Of a stretch of DNA of 12,662 bases, positions 8,154 through 12,662 are shown piece after piece (position 1 is the first letter of the stretch; every line of letters begins with the position of its first letter). The DNA comes from G963674665 sp964609625 (GTDB lineage: Bacteria; Desulfobacterota; Desulfovibrionia; Desulfovibrionales; Desulfovibrionaceae), in assembly GCA_964609625.1 (NCBI GenBank), contig CAZSRS010000069.1, positions 1 to 12,662 of the forward strand, written 5' to 3'. Position numbers and translations under genes: made by a program. The notes beneath the pieces were generated by a model. The model searched no databases. It was not told the origin of the DNA and saw only the letters and a program-made list of their open reading frames with translations.

Positions 8154-8813
8154 ATGAACCCCATCCGCACCTACTGGCAAATCCGGCTCGAGACCGTACG
8201 GCAAAACCTCGAGGCCAACAATTTCGACGCCCACGTCCTCGACGATCTGAGCACGGCCAAAACCCTCGTCCTCGGGACCATCATTCCCCAACTGGCGCCG
8301 GCCAGTGTATCCTGGGGCGGTTCCGCGACCCTCAAGGACAGCGGCATATACGACGCCCTGGCAGGAGGCAACGCGCCCCAGGGCCTAGAGATCATCGACA
8401 CCTGGGACAAGGGCGTGCCCCCGGATCAGGTGCTGGAGAACCGCCGTCGCGCCCTGCTCGTGGACCTCTTCTTCACGGGCGCCAACGCCGTCACCGAGAC
8501 CGGCAAGCTCGTGAATCTGGACATGATCGGCAACCGCGTGGCGGCCCTGACCTTCGGCCCCAGGAACGTCATCGTCCTGGCGGGGCGCAACAAGATCGTC
8601 AGCAACGTGGACGAGGCCGTCACCCGCATCAAGACCTACGCCTCACCGGCCAACGCCATGCGCCTGAACAAGAAAACCCCCTGCGTGAAGACGGCGGTAT
8701 GCCAGGACTGCAAAAGCCCGGAGCGCATTTGCAACACCTGGACCATCACCGAAAAGTCGTTTCCTAAAGGCAGGGTCAAGGTCCTGCTGATCAACCAGGA
8801 CCTAGGGTTGTAG
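8154..8813 (+). CDS. LUD-domain (LutC/YkgG-like) protein
   Basis: A 219-residue single LUD domain (formerly DUF162). Recognisable segments are the N-terminal helix followed by LEANNFDAHVLDD, SVSWGGSATL, the FFTGANAVTETGKLVNLD core with its TGANA/TETG segment, and FGPRNVIVLAGRNKIV. Four cysteines cluster near the C-terminus (C177, C183, C186, C193), which might bind metal or an iron-sulfur cluster; that is inference. LUD proteins include LutC of lactate oxidation and many stand-alone members of unknown activity. The ATG at 8154 is chosen because AAGGAG at 8142-8147 sits six bases upstream and the family similarity begins there; the open frame further back to 7938 is not convincing. It is followed 135 bases on by the CoA ligase in the same direction, suggesting joint use in organic-acid oxidation. 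Confidence 0.85.
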   Translation: MNPIRTYWQIRLETVRQNLEANNFDAHVLDDLSTAKTLVLGTIIPQLAPASVSWGGSATLKDSGIYDALAGGNAPQGLEIIDTWDKGVPPDQVLENRRRALLVDLFFTGANAVTETGKLVNLDMIGNRVAALTFGPRNVIVLAGRNKIVSNVDEAVTRIKTYASPANAMRLNKKTPCVKTAVCQDCKSPERICNTWTITEKSFPKGRVKVLLINQDLGL

Positions 8814-8819
8814 CGCGCG

Positions 8820-8934
8820 GTACAGGGGCGCGTCGATTCCTTTTGCATACCGCAGCGGTTCCACGTATGTCCAGAGGCCTGCGCCCCACGCCGGATCACG
8901 AACCAGTAAACCTCGCGGTGCGGACGCGCCGTAC
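8820..8934 (+). promoter_or_regulatory. Leader with long-range inverted repeat ending at the ligase ribosome binding site
   Basis: In the 135-base gap, GTAC-agg-GGCGCGTC (8820-8834) can pair with GACGCGCC-GTAC (8923-8934), giving 12 base pairs with a three-base bulge and closing an 88-base loop. The 3' arm abuts the AAGGAG ribosome binding site at 8935-8940. The arrangement could control translation of the ligase or mark an unrecognised structured leader. Chance pairing in GC-rich DNA is possible. Confidence 0.3.
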
Positions 8935-8948
8935 AAGGAGCCCTCTCC

Positions 8949-11081
8949 ATGCTGTTGAACGAGCACCAGAGCAAGCTGCTGTTTGCGGAAGCAGGCCTGC
9001 ACACGCCCAACGGCATCCTACTGCGCCCCAGTGACCTGGCCCGCGACCTCGCACCGCTCCTAGCCTCCCTCGGAGAGCGGGGGCCTTGGTTCTGCAAGGC
9101 CCAGGTACAGACCGGGGGGCGGGGCAAGGCCGGCGGCATCCTGCGCGCCGAGCGCGTCGAGGACGTCCGCCCGCTCTGTGAACGGCTCCTGGCCATGGAG
9201 ATCAAGTGGCACAAGGTCCCTCTGGTGCGCGTGGAACCGGGTCTGTCCTTTTCTCGGGAATTCTACCTTTCCCTGGCCGTGTCCCGGAAGCGCGAGAGCT
9301 TGGTCCTCACGGCAGGGGCCGGCGGCGTGGATGTGGAGAACCTGGGGCCCGACGTCAACCGCCCCCTGCCGCAAGACATCGACCCGCGCAAGGGGCTGTC
9401 CGAACACCAAATCCGCGCGGCCTTCTTCCACCTCTTCGCGCCCCAGACACCGAACAAGGCCCTTTGGCCCGGCTTCCGACAGCTGGTCCTGGACCTTCAC
9501 GCGGCCGTGTCCAGATACGGCCTGCTCCTGGCCGAGATCAACCCCCTGGTGCTGGCGGTCACCCCTGAAGGAGAACGCTGGATCGCCCTGGACGGCAAGG
9601 TGGAGATCGACGACAACGTACGCGACCTGCGCCCAGAACTGGAGCGCTTCTACCAGCCCGAGCACGCCACCCCGGAGGAGAACATTGCCAGGGAGGCCGG
9701 GCTGAGTTTCGTGACCCTCAAGGGCTGGGTGGGACTGCTGGTCAACGGCGCCGGCTTGGCCATGGCCACCATGGACCTGCTCAACTTCTCGGGGCTGCCC
9801 GCGGCCAACTTCATGGATCTCGGGGGCGCGGCCGACGAGAAACGCATGCGCACGGCCCTGGAGCTGCTCTTTACCAACGAGCAGGTAGGCGCTGTGTTCC
9901 TCAACCTCTTCGGCGGCATCGTCTCTTGCGAGGCCGTGGCCCGGGCCCTGCGCGACGCCCTGGACGACCGCGCCCCGTCAAAGCCACTGGTGGTGCGCAT
10001 GGCCGGCAACCAGGCCGAGTCAGGCCGGGCAATCATCGCCGGGCTCGGCCATCCGAACATCCACGTTGGCGAGGACATGGCCGCGGCCCTGGAGGCCCTG
10101 GAGCGTGTGAAGCCCGCCACGGGCGACTGGCCGCGTTTCTCAAGGCCCGAAACGCCCCCTGTCCTTGCCCGGACCGCCGTGCCCCGTCAGGACGATGCAT
10201 CCGCCCCCCTGCCCTTCCCTTTGGGAGCCGGAGCCAAGATCCTGGTGCAAGGCATCACGGGGCGCGCCGCGCGCTCGCACGCCGAACTCATGCGCGACTA
10301 CGGCAGCCGCGTCATCGGAGGCGTCACCCCCTTCAAGGGTGGGGAGAAGGTCCTGGACCTGCCGGTGTACAACAGCGTGCACCAGGCCATGCAAGAGCAC
10401 CCGGACCTGGCCGCCTCCATCATCTTCGTGCCCGCGGCCTTTGCCGCGGACGCCATCCTCGAGGCCGCGGCCAACGCCGTGCCCTGGATCGTCTGCATCA
10501 CCGAGGGCATCCCGCAGCAGGACATGCTCGCGGTGCGCGCCGGCCTCGAGGATTGCCCGAGCAAACTGGTGGGGCCGAACACGCCGGGCGTCATCGTGCC
10601 AGGGCAGACCAAGATCGGCATCATGCCGGCCCAGGTCTTCCTGCCCGGCCCGGTGGCCGTGTTCTCGCGCAGCGGTACACTGACCTACGAGACCGCGGCC
10701 CGGCTCTCGGCCTCGGGCCTGGGCCAGAGCATCTGCGTGGGCGTGGGGGGCGATCCCTTCGTGGGCGTGGACTTCGTGACCCTGGCCGAGATGGTCCGCG
10801 AGCACGAGCAGACCCGCGCCGTGGTGGTGCTGGGCGAGATCGGCGGCACGGCCGAGGAGACCCTGGCCGCCCACGTGCGCGCCACCGGCTACCCCAAGCC
10901 CATCCTGTCCTTCATTGCAGGGCGCACGGCGCCCGAAGGCAGACGCCTGGGCCACGCCGGCGCTATCCTGGAGGAAAGCGGCGGGGGCATCGAGACCAAG
11001 CTCCAGGCCTTGAGCCAGGCCGGCATCCGCGTCTGCCCGGACATCGCCGGCATCGCGGACATGGTGCGCGAAGTACTGTAG
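8949..11081 (+). CDS. Fused beta-alpha succinyl-CoA-synthetase-type ligase (ADP-forming)
   Basis: A 710-residue protein equals SucC joined to SucD. The N-terminal half is SucC-like ATP-grasp: KAQVQTGGRGKAGG (K50 onward), Mg-binding AEINPL (E196, N198) and LDGKVEIDDN (D215), then LVNGAGLAMATMD (about 264-276) and LFGGIVSCE (about 320-328). A Pro-rich linker at about 390-422 leads to the SucD-like half: GITGRAARSH, GVTPFKGGE, GPNTPGVIVPG, SRSGTLTYE, GEIGG with E630, and the phosphohistidine site RRLGHAGAIL with H669. All catalytic residues known from the E. coli enzyme seem present, so it should reversibly convert an acyl-CoA plus ADP (or GDP) and phosphate to acid plus NTP. Whether the acid is succinate, acetate or another is not readable. 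The start has AAGGAG eight bases upstream. The gene probably forms a unit with LUD and would give substrate-level ATP in the cytoplasm. Confidence 0.88.
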   Translation: MLLNEHQSKLLFAEAGLHTPNGILLRPSDLARDLAPLLASLGERGPWFCKAQVQTGGRGKAGGILRAERVEDVRPLCERLLAMEIKWHKVPLVRVEPGLSFSREFYLSLAVSRKRESLVLTAGAGGVDVENLGPDVNRPLPQDIDPRKGLSEHQIRAAFFHLFAPQTPNKALWPGFRQLVLDLHAAVSRYGLLLAEINPLVLAVTPEGERWIALDGKVEIDDNVRDLRPELERFYQPEHATPEENIAREAGLSFVTLKGWVGLLVNGAGLAMATMDLLNFSGLPAANFMDLGGAADEKRMRTALELLFTNEQVGAVFLNLFGGIVSCEAVARALRDALDDRAPSKPLVVRMAGNQAESGRAIIAGLGHPNIHVGEDMAAALEALERVKPATGDWPRFSRPETPPVLARTAVPRQDDASAPLPFPLGAGAKILVQGITGRAARSHAELMRDYGSRVIGGVTPFKGGEKVLDLPVYNSVHQAMQEHPDLAASIIFVPAAFAADAILEAAANAVPWIVCITEGIPQQDMLAVRAGLEDCPSKLVGPNTPGVIVPGQTKIGIMPAQVFLPGPVAVFSRSGTLTYETAARLSASGLGQSICVGVGGDPFVGVDFVTLAEMVREHEQTRAVVVLGEIGGTAEETLAAHVRATGYPKPILSFIAGRTAPEGRRLGHAGAILEESGGGIETKLQALSQAGIRVCPDIAGIADMVREVL

Positions 11082-11496
11082 GCAGGCAGGACCATGGGGC
11101 GATAACGCACGGCCTCTGCCGGAGATTACGGCTGCACACTGCCCCCCGTTGCTCCACCAAGAGCCCGGCCCGGCGGGCATGGAAGAGCAGACCAAGACCA
11201 TGGGCGATCCCGCCAGCCTTACCCACAGAGGAAACATCCACAACGGATCCAAGGCGCAGGTACTGCGCGCTGCAGCAGTACAAGTGTAAATGCCTCTGGA
11301 GATGATTTGCGAGAACTCATTGTCCTTACAAGTAAACCATACAATACCATCGTGCAGACATCGCGACATTTGCGAGTGCTGCTATCTTATAGCTCATTTA
11401 AATGCAAAGCAACGCGACGCATCTTCTGGATGGAGTTATGCGATAGCCTGTTACACAAAGAAGATGATTTTTCACTGAATCAATAACAGCAACGTA
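11082..11496. other. Gene-free stretch with composition change and one hairpin
   Basis: No gene is supported here. The first 200 bases are GC-rich like the ligase gene. One stem, GTACTGC/GCAGTAC (11260-11266 with 11275-11281), lacks a U-tract and could at best be a weak or Rho-assisted terminator. From about 11285 the DNA turns AT-rich, which marks the edge of the accessory region. Confidence 0.45.
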
Positions 11497-11796
11497 TTAT
11501 CCATCCCCATTTGCTCCCAGCATGATGACTACATCATCACACTCAAGACCTACATATACAATGTACTTTTCTGCTATTGTGCTATCAAAGTCAAGCAATG
11601 TTCTAACTACGCATATGGATTGTATTGCATCAGCAGATGGCGACATGCATGCTTGCATTTGATCAAAGGAATTTTTTTTCGGATTGCACCAATCCGTAAA
11701 TACGCGAGACTCTCTGCCTTCCCTTGACCCGCTGTTGTAAGCAAATGATTGAATTCGTGATGGTTGGCGACACAGACCACTCTTCGGAATGAACAT
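11497..11796 (-). pseudogene. Possible 3' remnant of an unknown gene
   Basis: A 99-codon frame ends at 11497. Its last 60 or so residues (from about 11680 down) read like a globular protein in AT-rich codons, with segments such as SICVVRTLLDFD and YIVYVGLECDDVVIML. The part before about 11690 overlaps the structured RNA-like segment and is probably not coding. No family is recognised and there is no good ribosome binding site before the ATG at 11796. It may be the tail of a gene cut by the intron-like element, or chance. Confidence 0.22.
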
Positions 11797-12080
11797 GTTC
11801 AGGGTATGTTATCCGCCACCTCCACGGTTGCAGTGATCCGGCAATCCTGTCCAGGCCGTGCTTCGCGATCACCGCGGCGGGTATTGAACGCAGAGCATTC
11901 GACAGTGTGCATCACTCATTACCTGGCACTCGGACATACTTTCCTTGTCCTGCGACGGCGTTCGATCACCGGACGCCATACCCGCCTTTCCGTGGTTCTC
12001 TGTCGTGACGCATGATCATCATCTGGAATACATCCCTGCAATGCAGATTGGAAAGCATATTCCGCCTGATCAGGGCGTCG
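11680..12080 (-). ncRNA. Structured RNA segment, probable group II intron ribozyme fragment
   Basis: Read on the minus strand, this segment has no sustained coding frame but nests many helices. A perfect 9-base arm GGCGGGTAT (11986-11978) pairs with ATACCCGCC (11884-11876) and encloses GGCGT/ACGCC, GGACA/TGTCC, GTGC/GCAC and GAATGC/GCGTTC hairpins. Next comes GCGGTGATC/GATCACTGC (11875-11867 with 11838-11830, one G-U pair) with an inner CGGC/GCCG. Another stem, CGGATT/AATCCG, is at 11696-11680. The 5' end near 12080 (GGCGACGCC) resembles a degenerate GUGYG intron start. This fits domain I of a bacterial group II intron inserted in the transposase gene in sense orientation. I see no reverse transcriptase and no domain V, so it would be a 3'-truncated copy. 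The helices are seen; the intron identity is inference and both ends are uncertain. Confidence 0.45.
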
Positions 12081-12413
12081 CCATTCCCATGCAATTCCCT
12101 CCATTTCGTCACATTCAACCAATCCACGGTTCCATAATTCCTGGAAAAAGCCTGATCTCTCCCAGTGGATGAAATACTGATGAATTGCGCTTGAACTTCC
12201 AAAGACTTGTTTGGGAAGCTTTCTCCATGGGATACCTGTTCGCAATACAAACAAAATAGCTTCCAAGACCTTTCGGGGTGCAAGAGGTTTGCGTCCGCCT
12301 CCTGGTTGACGTTTGTATTTCTTCAGTGGGTCTCTTTCTGTCTTTGGTATAATAGTTTTTACAGCGTTCCAAAATGCGTCTGATACTTCCTGCGACTGAA
12401 TTTGTCTCTTCAT
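11919..12413 (-). pseudogene. IS5-family transposase, N-terminal half only
   Basis: Residues 1-111 match the N-terminal region (DUF4096-like) of IS5-family, IS427-type transposases: VSDAFWNAV near the start, PGGGRKPLAPRKVLEAI (37-53), FVLRTGIPWRKLP, FGSSSAIHQYF, GLVECDEMEGIAWEW (97-111). After W111 (about base 12081) the similarity stops abruptly. The frame runs on to 11919 through sequence unlike any transposase, and the catalytic DDE domain is not found in any minus-strand frame down to 11690. Some IS427-type elements split the gene by frameshift, but too little space remains here for the missing half. The copy is therefore inactive. The start ATG at 12411-12413 has GGAGGT seven bases upstream. 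Confidence 0.8.
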
Positions 12414-12420
12414 TCTTGCT

Positions 12421-12440
12421 ACCTCCCGTGGATGGGAGGT
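12421..12440 (-). promoter_or_regulatory. Hairpin sequestering the transposase ribosome binding site
   Basis: ACCTCCC (12421-12427) and GGGAGGT (12434-12440) form a perfect 7-base-pair stem with a six-base loop. On the minus strand the 3' arm is the GGGAGGT ribosome binding site of the transposase, so a transcript that includes the leader would hide it. Many insertion sequences use such hairpins against read-through expression. Confidence 0.6.
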
Positions 12441-12447
12441 ACATGAA

Positions 12448-12463
12448 TGGCAAAAAAATGCCA
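12448..12463. repeat. Palindrome TGGCA-A6-TGCCA
   Basis: Five-base arms TGGCA/TGCCA flank six A residues just inside the proposed end of the insertion sequence. It could be a protein-binding site or an accessory hairpin of the element end. Confidence 0.35.
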
Positions 12464-12560
12464 GTTATTTACGGATACTGCTTAAGATTATGCAGTTGCA
12501 AGGCTACGCCAATTCCTTTACTCTGACGAAGATATCAATCGAAAATCATCGTCTTATCTG

Positions 12561-12605
12561 TTTCATGCTTGCAACTATGGCATTGTGGAGACCAGTTGCA
12601 TGAAA
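12561..12605 (+). repeat. Imperfect inverted repeat over the start of the last gene
   Basis: TTCAT and GCAACT on the left (12562-12576, with a four-base bulge) pair with AGTTGCATGAA (12594-12604), leaving a 17-base loop. The loop holds a GGAG ribosome binding site (12587-12590) and the 3' arm covers the ATG at 12600. A translational switch is conceivable but unproven. Confidence 0.3.
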
Positions 12606-12662
12606 AATCGTACCCGCTCACGGGGTCGCGCCGATATCAGCATGAATCCAAGCGAGATCAGG
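12600..12662 (+). CDS. Possible start of an unidentified gene (runs off window)
   Basis: An ATG at 12600, with GGAG nine bases upstream, opens a frame of 21 codons to the window end. It begins MKNRTRSRGRADIS and then MNPSEIR, in GC-rich codons like the chromosomal genes and unlike the preceding AT-rich DNA. The piece is too short to assign a family. Confidence 0.3.
   Translation, partial: MKNRTRSRGRADISMNPSEIR

Larger units (their letters stand above)
12081..12480 (-). mobile_element. IS5-family insertion sequence remnant
   Basis: This covers the transposase N-terminal half and its upstream leader. The outer end is placed near 12480, where minus-strand CAGTATCCGTAAATAA starts just inside a CTTAAG, consistent with the short AT-rich targets of IS5 elements, but no partner inverted repeat is convincing. 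The inner end is cut at about 12081 by the structured segment. Confidence 0.5.

Noticed and set aside
7926..8291. Upstream extension of the small membrane-protein frame to an ATG at 8291.
   Set aside because: It would overlap the LUD gene in antisense and span the divergent control region. The extra part has no protein-like features.
10140..11369. Long minus-strand frame (409 codons) opposite the CoA ligase, and a 459-codon plus frame in another phase.
   Set aside because: Both are shadows: Arg/Gly/His-rich with no motifs, against a fully recognisable SucC-SucD protein.
11290..11478. Plus-strand 62-codon frame in the AT-rich stretch.
   Set aside because: No ribosome binding site, Cys/His-rich random-looking composition and no recognisable family.
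11671..11702. Hairpin CGGATT/AATCCG next to eight T residues as a Rho-independent terminator.
   Set aside because: The T run lies before the stem on the plus strand and reads as A on the minus strand, so it is on the wrong side for either direction.
11692..12476. Shared 11-mer ATCCGTAAATA in inverted orientation (11692-11702 and 12466-12476) as terminal repeats of a complete IS of about 785 bases.
   Set aside because: The match cannot be extended in either direction, the left copy lies in a hairpin of the structured segment, and the interior lacks the DDE domain. Orientation and length do fit, so an ISfinder comparison is needed to close it.
1..12662. CRISPR arrays, tRNA or rRNA genes.
   Set aside because: No regularly spaced direct repeats, cloverleaf or rRNA-like sequence was seen on reading both strands.

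Overview
The window looks like a bacterial chromosome segment that is GC-rich in its core and framed by AT-richer accessory DNA. Core codon use is strongly GC-biased. A fused succinyl-CoA-synthetase-type ligase sits behind a LUD-domain gene, and there is a phosphorylase/phosphomutase fusion. Together these would suit a deltaproteobacterial sulfate reducer (Desulfovibrio-like), but that placement is inference; nothing here is a phylogenetic marker.

Layout. (1) Positions 2-2881, + strand: the 3' part of a large gene whose frame is open to the window edge. It encodes a beta-propeller of roughly 40-residue blades, a Y_Y_Y-like beta domain, one membrane helix and a NACHT-type STAND NTPase. This is the layout of a propeller sensor kinase with the kinase replaced by an immune-type NTPase, and it is the best candidate for an undescribed system. 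(2) Positions 2947-7452, - strand: a two-gene carbohydrate operon. A HAD-IIB sugar-phosphate phosphatase (6241-7452) is followed by a fused beta-phosphoglucomutase / GH65 disaccharide phosphorylase (2947-6159). A plausible sigma70 promoter lies at 7544-7572. (3) Positions 7626-7925, - strand: a small two-helix membrane protein of unknown function. (4) Positions 8154-11081, + strand: a LUD-domain protein and a 710-residue succinyl-CoA-synthetase-type beta-alpha fusion. They are probably one unit for organic-acid / acyl-CoA metabolism with substrate-level ATP formation.

(5) From about 11285 the DNA becomes AT-rich and disordered. It holds a possible gene remnant (11497-11680), a strongly structured minus-strand segment (11680-12080) that I read as a probable group II intron ribozyme fragment, and the N-terminal half of an IS5-family transposase (12081-12413) whose ribosome binding site is held in a hairpin. 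The simplest reading is an insertion sequence interrupted by a partial group II intron. (6) A new + strand gene may start at 12600 and run off the end.

Working together: the two HAD domains and GH65 fit breakdown or turnover of a glucosyl disaccharide to glucose-6-phosphate. The LUD and ligase genes fit energy conservation from a CoA thioester. The NACHT sensor and the nested mobile elements are accessory DNA on either side of this metabolic core.
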